NCBI GenBank assembly: GCA_028704435.1
Contig: JAQWFL010000010.1
Location: 24,739-88,738, forward strand
Source: Anaerostipes sp.
GTDB taxonomy: Bacteria > Bacillota > Clostridia > Lachnospirales > Lachnospiraceae
Direction: 5' to 3'
DNA: 64,000 nt
Position numbers and translations under genes: made by a program. The stretch's first letter is position 1. Every line of letters starts with the position of its first letter. This document shows positions 26,794 to 36,212 of this stretch, piece by piece. Under the pieces are notes generated by a model that saw only the letters and a program-made list of their open reading frames with translations, searched no databases and was not told the origin of the DNA.

Positions 26794-27582
26794 TTATATT
26801 AACCCAAACTGCATTAATCCAGATGCGATTCCATCTTCATAGGCAGGGGCAGTTTTGTATTCTGCAATTTCAAGTAACTCTGGAACCGAATTTCCCATTG
26901 CGATTCCATATTGAACGTATTGTAAAAGTTCGATATCATTGGCGCTGTCTCCAAAGGCATAGCTATCCTCTCTCCCCATCCCAAAATAATCAAGTACTTT
27001 TTGTACCCCAGTTGCTTTATTTTTTCCTTTTTGAATAAATTCCACACTATTCACTTGTGAATGTACCACACCAGTTACGGTATCATCTAACAGGTGCTCC
27101 ACTTCTTCTTTATATTTTGGATTCATGTGATGATAAGTCCATTTATTAATCTGATTCACCTCTTGATTCATTGGATAATTGCTTTTTGTAGTGTTTTCAA
27201 ACAATTGCTCCACAACATGCTTATAATATGGCTCTTCCATCATTTCCTCATCATAGTATCCAGCCAGACTTCCCTCTAAAATAGTTCCAATATGCTTTTC
27301 TTTTCCGTATTCTATCACTCGTTTCACATACTCCTCTGGAATTGTATCGTTAAACAACTCATTTCCCTCGCAAATAATATGGGAACCCGCTGCAACAATA
27401 ATCCCATGAAATCCAAGCTGTAAATATTCCTTTGGGACCATACCCATGGCTCTGCCTGTACACAAGATGGCTTTATTTCCATTCTCTATTAATTGCTCAA
27501 CTGCTCGTAATGCTGTTTTTGGAATTCCAATCCCTGGATAAAACAAAGTACCATCAATATCAAAAAATACAATTTTATTCAT
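26794..27582 (-). CDS. HAD-superfamily (Cof-type) phosphatase
   Basis: Cytoplasmic phosphohydrolase of the Cof/YidA subgroup, acting on small sugar phosphates or FMN-like compounds. Motif I is FFDIDGTL with the aspartate nucleophile, motif II falls in AILCTGRAM, motif III is a lysine in the KGKNKATGVQKVL segment, and motif IV is FGDSANDIELL. The large cap lies between about residues 85 and 190. It is downstream of the dihydroxyacetone kinase-like operon but past a terminator, so a shared pathway is only possible. Confidence 0.88.
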   Translation of the reverse strand: MNKIVFFDIDGTLFYPGIGIPKTALRAVEQLIENGNKAILCTGRAMGMVPKEYLQLGFHGIIVAAGSHIICEGNELFNDTIPEEYVKRVIEYGKEKHIGTILEGSLAGYYDEEMMEEPYYKHVVEQLFENTTKSNYPMNQEVNQINKWTYHHMNPKYKEEVEHLLDDTVTGVVHSQVNSVEFIQKGKNKATGVQKVLDYFGMGREDSYAFGDSANDIELLQYVQYGIAMGNSVPELLEIAEYKTAPAYEDGIASGLMQFGLI

Positions 27583-27606
27583 ATTATTCTTCTCCTTGCC
27601 TCATAT

Positions 27607-27636
27607 AAAAGGACATCTCTCTCGAAATGTCCTTTT
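27607..27636 (-). terminator. Terminator after the second dhaL-like gene
   Basis: A 10-bp stem (AAAAGGACAT / ATGTCCTTTT) with a 10-base loop, ending the nine-gene PTS/DhaKL operon. The T run is built into the stem. Confidence 0.65.
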
Positions 27637-27639
27637 GCT

Positions 27640-28281
27640 TTAATGTAATAATTCCTTTATTGTATCAGAAATCGTATTTAAAATCAAAAAACAGCTGGTC
27701 GCTCCCGCATCCAAAACACCTCTTGAACGTTCTCCTAAGCGGCTTGCACGCCCAATTTTAGCAACCAAATCCTTTGTAGATTCCCAACCTGATTTTGCTG
27801 CATCCTGCATGGCGTCAACACAACTTAGGAAATCTGCTCCATTTTGTTTTGCGCCAATAAATGCATCTCTTGCTGGAATTAATGTATCCATTAATGTTTT
27901 ATCCCCTACTTTTGCAATGCTGATTTCTTCAATTCCCTCTACAGCATTGGAAATCATTTCTTCAAAAACATTGGCATCAATTTTATCTTTTCCGTCACTT
28001 GCCTCTGCCAATTCATCAAACAAAAGTCCATACAACGGTCCCATAGAACCGCCTATATCTTCAAGCAAAGTTTCTCCAAGAACGGATAGTCCCTCTGACA
28101 TGTCATAATCTTTGTCCTTTAACTTCTCTTGACATATGGTAAATCCTTTGTTCATGTTAATTCCATGATCCCCATCCCCTATTTTTCCGTCAATTTCACT
28201 TAAATAGTCACGATTTTTTTGTATGGTATCAATCAAGCGAGTCACAATTAATGCCCCATCTTTGTTTGTAAAACTACTCAT
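27640..28281 (-). CDS. dhaL: DhaL-type kinase subunit, canonical motif
   Basis: Nucleotide-binding subunit of a dihydroxyacetone-kinase-family enzyme, 213 residues, all helical. Magnesium/ADP-binding aspartates D31, D36 and D38 lie in DGKIGDGDHG, the usual DGDH form, and GRASRLGERSRGVLDAGA near the end completes the site. It would pair with a DhaK subunit to phosphorylate a short ketose. No DhaM phosphoryl donor is encoded here, so either ATP or a distant DhaM supplies the phosphate. Last gene of the operon, 24 bases after the other DhaL. Confidence 0.9.
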   Translation of the reverse strand: MSSFTNKDGALIVTRLIDTIQKNRDYLSEIDGKIGDGDHGINMNKGFTICQEKLKDKDYDMSEGLSVLGETLLEDIGGSMGPLYGLLFDELAEASDGKDKIDANVFEEMISNAVEGIEEISIAKVGDKTLMDTLIPARDAFIGAKQNGADFLSCVDAMQDAAKSGWESTKDLVAKIGRASRLGERSRGVLDAGATSCFLILNTISDTIKELLH

Positions 28282-28305
28282 ATGTTTCTCCTTTAATGTG
28301 TTGTT

Positions 28306-28932
28306 TTATGCAAGAGAACTTCGTTTCAAAGCCTCCATGAGCAATACTGCAACATAAGCTCCTGGATCCTCAAGACTTCTAGATGCCTCTCCTCTCGTTG
28401 CTGCTCTTCCATGAACTGCCAACATTGTTGTCGTATTCTTAAATCCTTGCATAGATGCCTCATAGGCATTCTTTGCCATGGTTTCAAAATCTTTTCCCTC
28501 TTCTACAGATAATTTCAAGCTCTCAACTGCAGGATGAAGGCCGTCAATAAATGTCTTATCTCCAACTTTAGCACCACCGAGTTTTGAAACCCCTGCTTCA
28601 TAAGATTCAAATATAAATGCTATATCAGAAAGCTCTATGGACTCTTTTCCCTTTAGATTCTTTCCTCCCTGCTTTAATCCAGTTGCCATTAAAGAACCCA
28701 TGGTAGATGGCACTTTGTTTGCCATTGCTTTTCCTGCGGCAAATAAAAGCTTTCCTGCATCTGTAATTGTTCCATCTTTCACTGCTTCATATGCAGCTTT
28801 GAAACCATCACTCATGGTAAGACCTAAATCTCCATCCCCAACAATGCTGTCCATTTCAATTAGTTTGTCTCTGTTCTCAGTCATTACATGACTGATTTCC
28901 TTTAGTAAGGTAATTAAATAAGATATTTCCAT
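28306..28932 (-). CDS. DhaL-type kinase subunit, variant DGDL motif
   Basis: A second DhaL-family subunit of 208 residues. D28, D33 and D35 are kept in MDSIVGDGDLGLTM, but the histidine after the last aspartate is replaced by leucine. GRAATRGEASRSLEDPGA near the C-terminus binds nucleotide. It lies 12 bases after the DhaK whose own motif also departs from standard (GHLP), suggesting that these two form one specialised kinase while the canonical pair forms another. Substrate unknown. Confidence 0.87.
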   Translation of the reverse strand: MEISYLITLLKEISHVMTENRDKLIEMDSIVGDGDLGLTMSDGFKAAYEAVKDGTITDAGKLLFAAGKAMANKVPSTMGSLMATGLKQGGKNLKGKESIELSDIAFIFESYEAGVSKLGGAKVGDKTFIDGLHPAVESLKLSVEEGKDFETMAKNAYEASMQGFKNTTTMLAVHGRAATRGEASRSLEDPGAYVAVLLMEALKRSSLA

Positions 28933-28944
28933 GAATTTTGCCTC

Positions 28945-29955
28945 CTAAATTTGCTTGAAAAATGGTGTATCAGCGTTTTTATCTAACATTTCGGTCAACT
29001 CATCGTCCAATTTTAATAAAGAAATTGAGAATCCTGCCATTTCAATTGATGTTGCATACTCTCCAACATAATATTTATGTACTTTGATTCCTTTGTCTCC
29101 TAAATTTTCATGGATACGACGTGTTACAATGTACTGCTCATCCAATGGAGTTGCTCCAAGTCCATTCACAAGAACTGCCACACTATCTCCTCTTTCATAT
29201 GGAAGATCTGCTACAATTTGATCTAACATTTCATCTACAACTTGATCTACTGGTTCAATCTTTCCTCGACGAATTCCTTGTTCCCCATGGATTCCCATTC
29301 CAATTTCCATTTCATCTTCTGCAATCTCAAAACTTGGTTTTCCAACACGTGGCACAGTACAAGGTGTGAGTGCTACTCCCATAGTTCTTACATTTTGATT
29401 TGCTTTATCTGCAATGCGTTTTACTTCATCAAGACTTAACATCTTCTCTGCCGCAGCACCTGCACATTTATAAACAAAGAAAATTCCTGCAACACCACGA
29501 CGTGTACTTTTTTCTCCTGGTGCAGAAGGTCCTGCTGAAGCAACATCATCTGCTCCTAACACAGTTTCAACCCGAATCTCATCTTCCATATCTACTTCAT
29601 CTGCTGCAGGATCAAAGGTAAAAATATCACCATTATAGTTTCCATAGATATAGAGAACTCCAGCTCCACTGTCAACTTCTCTTGTAACTGCAACTGCCTG
29701 GTCTACACTTGGAGACTGAAACACATCTCCAACACAACATCCATCTAGCATACCTTTTCCAACATAACCTAAGAACAATGGTAAATGTCCAGAACCGCCT
29801 CCTGTGACAAGTCCCACTTTTCCGTCTTTTTTATGTTTTGTTACAAGGCATTGCAAATCACCCTCAACACAAGTTAAATCTTCTGGATGTGCAATGTAAA
29901 TACCTTCTAACATTTCTTTTAAATAATTATCTGGCTGGTTAATCATCTTTTTCAT
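28945..29955 (-). CDS. DhaK-type ketose kinase subunit, variant GHLP motif
   Basis: Substrate-binding subunit of the dihydroxyacetone kinase family, 336 residues. It keeps the histidine that forms a covalent hemiaminal with the substrate (H223 in GMGIHGEQG), H57 and D110. The usual GGGSGHEP is GGGSGHLP here, so a Glu next to the catalytic His is Leu. This suggests a different or larger substrate, for example a four-carbon ketose such as erythrulose, which related kinases phosphorylate. That specificity is inference. It follows the aldolase by 37 bases. Confidence 0.88.
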   Translation of the reverse strand: MKKMINQPDNYLKEMLEGIYIAHPEDLTCVEGDLQCLVTKHKKDGKVGLVTGGGSGHLPLFLGYVGKGMLDGCCVGDVFQSPSVDQAVAVTREVDSGAGVLYIYGNYNGDIFTFDPAADEVDMEDEIRVETVLGADDVASAGPSAPGEKSTRRGVAGIFFVYKCAGAAAEKMLSLDEVKRIADKANQNVRTMGVALTPCTVPRVGKPSFEIAEDEMEIGMGIHGEQGIRRGKIEPVDQVVDEMLDQIVADLPYERGDSVAVLVNGLGATPLDEQYIVTRRIHENLGDKGIKVHKYYVGEYATSIEMAGFSISLLKLDDELTEMLDKNADTPFFKQI

Positions 29956-29992
29956 AAATAGTAGCTCCTTTATTTTATTACGTTTTCAACAA

Positions 29993-30661
29993 TTATTTGT
30001 TTGGGAACTTAATCTGAGATGGATAAGCCCAGCTCTTTAATTCTTCTTGTGGGAATGCATATGGCTCTTCTCCGCCATTGGCAACTAATGCGTTCCAGTA
30101 TAATTGAGCTAACTCTTCTACATAAGATGCTTTTAGGAATGCTTCATAAATATCACGAGAATCTACTGCTACAACACCATGCCCCTGAAGTAAAAAGCAA
30201 TCTGATTCTTGAACTGGTTCTATCACACTATCAGAAAGGTCTGTTGATCCAGGACGTCCATAAGGAGCTACTGGAATTCTTGCTTTTGTTACTCCTAAAT
30301 TTGCCACTTCATAAACAACGGCTGGAATTGCTTTGTCTAGCACTGCAAATGTTGTTCCATACATAGAGTGTGTATGTGCCACTGCATTTACATCTGGTCT
30401 TGTCTTATAAATTTGTAAATGCATCAATGACTCACTTGTTGGTCGAAGTCCTGATAAATTTTCTTGGACATTTGCATCTAAATCTAAAACAATCATGTCT
30501 CTTGGTGTCAATAATTCTCTATCCACCTGTGTTGGTGTAATTACTACCATTCCACTTTCAGGATCTCTCGCACTAAAATTTCCTGATAAATGCTTACATA
30601 ATCCATCCTTCTGAGCTCTTTTTGCAATTTGACACACATCTTTTTTTAATGATTCTAACAT
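29993..30661 (-). CDS. Class II aldolase, L-fuculose-phosphate aldolase type
   Basis: Zinc aldolase of the FucA/RhaD/AraD family, 222 residues. It splits a ketose 1-phosphate into DHAP and an aldehyde, or for AraD-like members epimerises a pentulose 5-phosphate. The zinc histidines H96 and H98 (AHTHS) and H161 (LQGHGVV) and the catalytic E77 (TSESLMH) are in place, as is GNFSAR for phosphate binding. Its place in the operon means that the PTS substrate is probably turned into an aldolase substrate, or that the aldolase product feeds the kinases. It ends the PRD regulator with one base between genes. Confidence 0.9.
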   Translation of the reverse strand: MLESLKKDVCQIAKRAQKDGLCKHLSGNFSARDPESGMVVITPTQVDRELLTPRDMIVLDLDANVQENLSGLRPTSESLMHLQIYKTRPDVNAVAHTHSMYGTTFAVLDKAIPAVVYEVANLGVTKARIPVAPYGRPGSTDLSDSVIEPVQESDCFLLQGHGVVAVDSRDIYEAFLKASYVEELAQLYWNALVANGGEEPYAFPQEELKSWAYPSQIKFPNK

Positions 30662-30662
30662 T

Positions 30663-32732
30663 TTATTTCTCCTTTTCTCGATTTACAATTTTTAAAATAT
30701 CTTCTGTTTTTTTTGCTTCTTTCAACTGCTGTAATAACTCTTTGTCTTCTAAAATTTCATTTACTTGAGATAACATCAACAAATGTTTTGTTACATCTGG
30801 TGTTCCAATCATGATAATGACATCTGCCATCATATACCCATTGATATCAATTTTTTCTGGTAATGTTAAAAGTGAAATACACACTCTATTGACGCCGTCT
30901 TCTACACCTGCATGTACGATAATCACACCTTCTGCAATCATGATATAGGGCTTGTCTTTTTGAATACTCTCAATTGACTTTTCTACATACCTCTTTGTAA
31001 TTGACTTTGTTAAAAGTAATGGTTTTGCAACAACCTGAATTGCCTCTTCCCACTGTAAATGTCGGCTGGTAATTTGAATCATATCCTTTGTTAATACTGT
31101 TTTTAATTGGATTTGATCTTGTATCTTATGATGATGATTTTCATCATAATTTGTGGAAGATACACCCATTGCAATTCTCAGTTCCTTCATCAATCTACTT
31201 TTATCCTGAATAATTGCATATTTTTCTATCACATTTACAACATCTGTCATTTCAATCTGATGAAGAATCACTCCATTTAGTTCGCCTAATACCTTCTCTC
31301 TGAATTTTCTTTTTGACTTCTCATCAAAAAATGGTTTTGCCAAGAACTGAATTTTATCTGTTTCTAGTCTTACCATAGAAAATACAATATCAAAATCTTC
31401 TTGATATTTATCAAATTCTCTCATTGACAAACACTTTATAAACTCAATTTCCGGAAACATTTCCTGCAAATTAAAAAATAAGAAATTGGAAACAGATACA
31501 CCATTGGCACAGACAACTAAGGCTCGCTTTCTCTTATTAGAAATGTTGATAATACCTTCCCTTCTTAGCCATCCACCAAATAGTGCCGTGATATAAACTA
31601 ATTCTTCATCTGGGAAATCCGCATTTAAATACTCTTCGAAATAGCGAATTGATTTTCGTACCATCATATGTAAAGAGTGATATTGAGGTAGCACCATGTC
31701 TTTGATACTTTGTTCAATATGATAGTGATATTTTATTCGGTATAAAGCTGGTTTAATATGTTGTTGCAAAGCCTCTAGTAAAGCTTCTCGTTCCTGAAAT
31801 GTAACACATGCAATTTTTTCAAATTCTTTGATTGTTTTTTGAGATACTCGAAGAATTTCATTTTCATCTTGACCGACCTCATTTTGAAATCCATGAAAGT
31901 TAGAAATTTGTATTTGTGCTGCCAAAAAAAGTCTTTCTGTTGCAGATGTTATTTGATGCTTTTTTGCAAATTCTGTAACCACAGAATATTCCTTTGTCCC
32001 TGCCACATGTTGAAACTCTTCTGGTAATTCTTTTATGGTTCGTTTCTTCTCATTCCGAATTAAAACCAAGCTTAAAATATAAAGAAGTTCATTTAAACGT
32101 TCATCTGTAAAACGGATTTGTAATTTGTTTTCTATTTCACTAATTTCATTCTTAATATTTCTAACTTGCTTTTCTTCAAGATTACAGGTTTTAAAAATTA
32201 CCGCCTTTCCATTGGGCATTTTCAAAACATTTCGGATCATAACAATCATTGCATCACGTTTTGCATACTCGCTCCCCACAAGATGATATCCATCCTGCCT
32301 GCTGTATATAATATCTAGTTCGTATTTTTCAATTTGGGCTTCTAGTTTTTTTACATCTGTCAAAAATGTGTTTTTACTAATATCTAATTTGGAAGTAAAA
32401 TGATAAATTGATAAACTGTCTTTGCTGCAAAACAAGGTAAGAAAAATCAAATATGTTCTTTCATTTTCTGAATATACATAAATTGTATTTTCAGATACAA
32501 CTTCCTGTTTTCGATATTCTTCTAACACTGGAACTGGAACAACGAATTTTCCTGTTCTCAATCTTTCGATTTTTGGAAATTCATTATCTAATAAATAATC
32601 ATTAATTTTTTCAATGGTATAACTTAACTGTTTTCTAGAAAGTCCAAGATGATTCTCTATTTCTTTGCCACTGATTGTTGGATTATTTACTATCAGTTCT
32701 AAAACTGAATATCCTCTCTCATCTAAATACAC
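30663..32732 (-). CDS. PRD-containing transcription activator with EIIB and EIIA domains
   Basis: MtlR/LicR-type activator, 689 residues, cytoplasmic. N-terminal helix-turn-helix domains (about 1-160), two PRDs (about 190-400), an EIIB-Gat-like domain with a phospho-cysteine in ALVVCANGVSVSN (about 405-500), and an EIIA-like domain with histidine in GVIIVHAGVEDG (about 545-685). These let it read the phosphorylation state of the PTS and switch on the operon. It lies inside the operon it probably controls; the inverted repeat upstream of the EIIA gene is a likely target. Confidence 0.92.
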   Translation of the reverse strand: MYLDERGYSVLELIVNNPTISGKEIENHLGLSRKQLSYTIEKINDYLLDNEFPKIERLRTGKFVVPVPVLEEYRKQEVVSENTIYVYSENERTYLIFLTLFCSKDSLSIYHFTSKLDISKNTFLTDVKKLEAQIEKYELDIIYSRQDGYHLVGSEYAKRDAMIVMIRNVLKMPNGKAVIFKTCNLEEKQVRNIKNEISEIENKLQIRFTDERLNELLYILSLVLIRNEKKRTIKELPEEFQHVAGTKEYSVVTEFAKKHQITSATERLFLAAQIQISNFHGFQNEVGQDENEILRVSQKTIKEFEKIACVTFQEREALLEALQQHIKPALYRIKYHYHIEQSIKDMVLPQYHSLHMMVRKSIRYFEEYLNADFPDEELVYITALFGGWLRREGIINISNKRKRALVVCANGVSVSNFLFFNLQEMFPEIEFIKCLSMREFDKYQEDFDIVFSMVRLETDKIQFLAKPFFDEKSKRKFREKVLGELNGVILHQIEMTDVVNVIEKYAIIQDKSRLMKELRIAMGVSSTNYDENHHHKIQDQIQLKTVLTKDMIQITSRHLQWEEAIQVVAKPLLLTKSITKRYVEKSIESIQKDKPYIMIAEGVIIVHAGVEDGVNRVCISLLTLPEKIDINGYMMADVIIMIGTPDVTKHLLMLSQVNEILEDKELLQQLKEAKKTEDILKIVNREKEK

Positions 32733-32765
32733 AATGCTATACCTCTCTAAATATTGGGTTGCTAT

Positions 32766-33776
32766 TTATTCATGAATTTCCAGTCCTGGACACTTTGCAT
32801 CAAGACTTAATAATTCTTTCAATTCATCATCAAGCTTCATAATTGTCAAGGCTGCTCCATTCATGTCTAATGAAGTGACATAATCTCCTACAAAAACACG
32901 TACAATCTTTATTCCATGCTCTGTCATATATGCCTCTATCTCATCATACAAAACATATAATTCCATAATTGGTGTTGCACCTAGTCCAGAGACAATAACT
33001 GCTATTTCTTCTTTTTCCTCAACCTCAAGATCATCCACTACAGTTTTTGCCATAGCTTCTGCTATTTCTTTTGCAGATTTTATTGGTTGTACATGAATCC
33101 CTGGTTCTCCATGATGTCCAATCCCAAACTCCATGTCACCTTCCTTTATTTCAAAATTCGGATGTCCCACAGCTGGAATAGCACATGGACTCAAACCAAC
33201 ACATATACTTCTCGTATTATCTACTGCTTTTTGTGCAGAAGCGATAACTTCATCTAAGGAGCCACCTTTTGCAGCTCTTGCTCCTCCGATCTTCCACATA
33301 AAAACTCCACCAGCAATTCCATGTCTCTTTTCTTTCGTTTCTTTTGGAGATGAGGCAACATCATCATTGGCAATTACATATTTTACTGTAACGCCCTGTT
33401 TCTTTGCTTTTCTAATTGCCATCTTCACATTCATGTTGTCCCCTGCATAATTTCCAAATAGACAGGCAACTCCATTTCCTGCATCGGCCTCCATAAATGC
33501 ATCATAAAATGCTTGTGCAGAAGGAGAAGAAAAAACTTCTCCCACCGCTACTGCATCCATCATATTCTTTCCAACATAGCCAAGAAAACAAGGTTCATGC
33601 CCGCTTCCTCCACCAGTTACAAGTCCTACTTTTCCCTGCACTGGAGCGTCTATGTATTTTACAACACGATTATTTTTATCTGACTGCACAATCAAGTCTT
33701 CATGCGCTTTCACAAACCCTTTTATCATGTCTTCCACGATGTAGTCTGGGTCATTGACAAATCTTTGCATATTCAC
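32766..33776 (-). CDS. dhaK: DhaK-type ketose kinase subunit, canonical motif
   Basis: Second DhaK-family subunit of 336 residues, with the standard GGGSGHEP (H60), D113 in NYAGDN and the substrate-binding histidine in GHHGEPG. It is close to known dihydroxyacetone kinase subunits and would fit the canonical DhaL at the operon end. It sits between the PTS permease and the regulator, away from the other kinase genes. Having two DhaK genes and two DhaL genes in one operon suggests two different ketoses or two steps. Confidence 0.92.
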   Translation of the reverse strand: MNMQRFVNDPDYIVEDMIKGFVKAHEDLIVQSDKNNRVVKYIDAPVQGKVGLVTGGGSGHEPCFLGYVGKNMMDAVAVGEVFSSPSAQAFYDAFMEADAGNGVACLFGNYAGDNMNVKMAIRKAKKQGVTVKYVIANDDVASSPKETKEKRHGIAGGVFMWKIGGARAAKGGSLDEVIASAQKAVDNTRSICVGLSPCAIPAVGHPNFEIKEGDMEFGIGHHGEPGIHVQPIKSAKEIAEAMAKTVVDDLEVEEKEEIAVIVSGLGATPIMELYVLYDEIEAYMTEHGIKIVRVFVGDYVTSLDMNGAALTIMKLDDELKELLSLDAKCPGLEIHE

Positions 33777-33812
33777 ACCTCGTCTTCTTTTTTCTATGAT
33801 TGATTGGATTCT

Positions 33813-35189
33813 TTAGTTAATTTCTCTTCCTTCTCTTTCTTCTTTTCCTAAATACTTATAAAGAGCAACAAAGCATACAACAAAAATCACACACAAAGCA
33901 ATTGGTAAGAAATTACCATCCATAACCTTAAATAAATGAGAAAATGCATAGGTTTGAATTGGTCCATCGATGGAACTACAAGAAATTAATTCTCCTGCTT
34001 TTAAGCTAACAGCCCCTGTTGTTCTTGCTAAATCAGATACAAATGGTGCCATAATTGTTCCAACCCATAAGTAAGCTGGTGCAAAAATCAAAACTAAAAT
34101 ACACATACGAATTACATTTCCACCAGTTACTAAGAATGCTGCTACAGCAATGGCGTTATTTACAATTCCTGCAAATGGAAGTAATTCATTTCCTGGTAAA
34201 AACATAGAGTAAACTAATGTTACAGGAATTGCAAAAAATACTGCTAACCAAATTTCATTTGCTCCACCCATAAAAGGCCAATCAAGACCTACAACTAAAG
34301 TTCTGTCCTGAAACTTCTTATTCATAAATGTACTGATTGCCGTAGAAATTGGTTCTAATGCCATCATAAAATACTTTGAAATAACTGGGAATAATGTTAA
34401 AGCTGCAGATGCTTGAATACCTAATGTTAAAATTGCTGCCACTTTATATCGAGCAAGTACACCAAATACAATACCTAAAATAAATCCTAAAACATGACTT
34501 TCTGCAAAAATACCAATTTTGTCCTTTAAGACTGCTGCATCAAATCTTCTGTTTAGACCAGGTATTTTCTTTAACAAACAATCAATTGGGAACATAAAAA
34601 TACTTGTAAATCCCATTTTATGTGTACAAGTTACTCCTGGGATTCCTGATAATTTTTCAATACGATATTGGTACATATCTGCCATTTTAAGTTCAAAGAT
34701 AATTTGGATTCCAGCTGTTACAAATGCAATTCCAATAGATCCAGCTGTTCCAAAATAAGGTTTACATACTGCTGCTACTGCAACACCAGTAAATATTTTT
34801 CCCCAAACATTCCATAAGTCGGCATTGAATGTTTTTGTTTTGTTAATAATAAGCATTACAATGTTAATTCCAATCATAAGTGGGAACATTAAAAATGCAT
34901 ATGGCCACGACCATGCAATGGCTGAAAGTGTTGTCCACCCTCCATCAACGATTGGAAGATTGATTCCTGTACTTTTTAACATTGCTTCTGCTGCAGGACC
35001 AATTGCTCCTGACATAAATCCGATTAACATTGACATTCCAGTAAATGCAACACCTAATGTTATACCTGCTGAAATCGCTTCTTTTAATTTCATCCCTACA
35101 ATGAGTCCTGCAATAATGATGATAATTGGTACAAAAATTGCTGCTCCTAGACTCAATAACCAATTAATAATATTTTGTAAAATATCCAT
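33813..35189 (-). CDS. PTS galactitol-class EIIC component
   Basis: Membrane channel of the galactitol PTS family, 458 residues with about ten to twelve segments. IINWLLSLGAAIFVPIIIIIAG at the start, GWTTLSAIAWSWPYAFLMFPLMIG and GLDWPFMGGANEIWLAVF are typical of GatC. Family members import polyols such as galactitol and arabitol, and some pentoses. The catabolic genes here do not match the standard galactitol-tagatose route (no tagatose bisphosphate aldolase), so the sugar is probably different. Confidence 0.92.
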   Translation of the reverse strand: MDILQNIINWLLSLGAAIFVPIIIIIAGLIVGMKLKEAISAGITLGVAFTGMSMLIGFMSGAIGPAAEAMLKSTGINLPIVDGGWTTLSAIAWSWPYAFLMFPLMIGINIVMLIINKTKTFNADLWNVWGKIFTGVAVAAVCKPYFGTAGSIGIAFVTAGIQIIFELKMADMYQYRIEKLSGIPGVTCTHKMGFTSIFMFPIDCLLKKIPGLNRRFDAAVLKDKIGIFAESHVLGFILGIVFGVLARYKVAAILTLGIQASAALTLFPVISKYFMMALEPISTAISTFMNKKFQDRTLVVGLDWPFMGGANEIWLAVFFAIPVTLVYSMFLPGNELLPFAGIVNNAIAVAAFLVTGGNVIRMCILVLIFAPAYLWVGTIMAPFVSDLARTTGAVSLKAGELISCSSIDGPIQTYAFSHLFKVMDGNFLPIALCVIFVVCFVALYKYLGKEEREGREIN

Positions 35190-35220
35190 ATAGTTTTCCT
35201 CCGTCTCTTTCTTAATTTAT

Positions 35221-35499
35221 CTAACTGTTCACTGCATCAACAATCTTTTGAAATTCTACGTCTTGTCCTACACCAGTTAAAAATGCAATTCCATTAATTA
35301 CTGGAATTGGGTATTCTTTTGTTACTTTTGTAATTGCAATATAGGCTACACTCTTATCGATATAACGATCCACAGATTTAATGTCAACTGCAATAACCTC
35401 TGCTGGAACTTTATTATCTTTTAATAGACGATTCACCTTACTCGCAACTGTTTGTGATGTTGCCACTCCACTTCCACATGCTACAACTATTTGTTTCAT
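35221..35499 (-). CDS. PTS galactitol-class EIIB component
   Basis: Small cytoplasmic phosphocarrier of 92 residues, the normal GatB size. The phospho-cysteine is C9 in VVACGSGVATSQTV. It passes phosphate from EIIA to the imported polyol. The gene lies between EIIA and EIIC with short spacers. Confidence 0.94.
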   Translation of the reverse strand: MKQIVVACGSGVATSQTVASKVNRLLKDNKVPAEVIAVDIKSVDRYIDKSVAYIAITKVTKEYPIPVINGIAFLTGVGQDVEFQKIVDAVNS

Positions 35500-35537
35500 T
35501 TTCTACCTTCCTTTCGTGTGCTTATCCCACTGCTTCC

Positions 35538-36002
35538 TTACATTCCTTCCATAGATAAGATTGCATTCATGTAATCTTCTACAGACGTTGCACTTTCTAG
35601 TGTCTCCATTAGTTCTTTTCTTTGAAAATTTTGAACTAATACTTGTAATAATTCTACATGTTCATCTGAACGCTTAAATCCAAGCATAAAGATAAATTTC
35701 ACATCATGCTGCTGATCATTTGCAGCCATCTCACACCACTTTACAGATTGCTTCAACCTTGTGGCCGCAATAAACGGCTTTATGATATGTTGTGGATCTG
35801 CATGAGGAATTGCAACTGGAAAAGGCTCAATCGCCAATGCTGTTGGGAATTCTGCTTCTCTTTCCATGATTGCGTTCTTAAATGTAGATTTTACATAACC
35901 AAGTGTCTCAAGTTTGTCTGCCATCTTTTCAAAGAAGTCTTTTTGATCAACAACTTCCATGTCAAGCTGGATTAACTCTTTATGGATCATTTCACGCTTC
36001 AA
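35538..36002 (-). CDS. PTS EIIA component, fructose/galactitol type
   Basis: Cytoplasmic phosphocarrier of the EIIA-2 (fructose/mannitol/galactitol) family, 154 residues. The phospho-histidine is in PVAIPHADPQHI. First gene of the operon, started by TTG eight bases after GGAGG, a weak start for the first PTS component. The upstream region holds a promoter and paired ATTGCGCA elements. Confidence 0.92.
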   Translation of the reverse strand: MKREMIHKELIQLDMEVVDQKDFFEKMADKLETLGYVKSTFKNAIMEREAEFPTALAIEPFPVAIPHADPQHIIKPFIAATRLKQSVKWCEMAANDQQHDVKFIFMLGFKRSDEHVELLQVLVQNFQRKELMETLESATSVEDYMNAILSMEGM

Positions 36003-36056
36003 TAATTTATCCTCCTTTTTTATGTCCCCCGAAAGAGTATCGCTTTCTACAAGATA

Positions 36057-36141
36057 ATTATAACTTTTTCATTTCTTCCCACGCAATCCTAATTGGGTCC
36101 TATTATTGCGCACCGAATTGCTCATCACAATAATGCGCAAT
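36057..36141 (-). promoter_or_regulatory. Promoter and ATTGCGCA inverted repeat of the PTS/DhaKL operon
   Basis: A TATAAT (36057-36062) with a TTGCGT 18 bases upstream (36081-36086) gives a weak -35. Further upstream, ATTGCGCA arms lie at 36105-36112 and 36134-36141, 29 bases centre to centre or about three helical turns, with AATAAT nearby. This arrangement suits an activator, probably the PRD protein of the operon. Confidence 0.6.
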
Positions 36142-36174
36142 TTTTTTGCACATACTTAAAAATGGAAAAAACCA

Positions 36175-36205
36175 TAAAAAAAAGAAGAGGAAAATTTCCT
36201 CTTCT
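36175..36205 (-). terminator. Intrinsic terminator after corA
   Basis: A perfect AGAAGAGGAAA / TTTCCTCTTCT stem followed by a T run in the minus direction. Confidence 0.85.
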
Positions 36206-36212
36206 CATCTTA

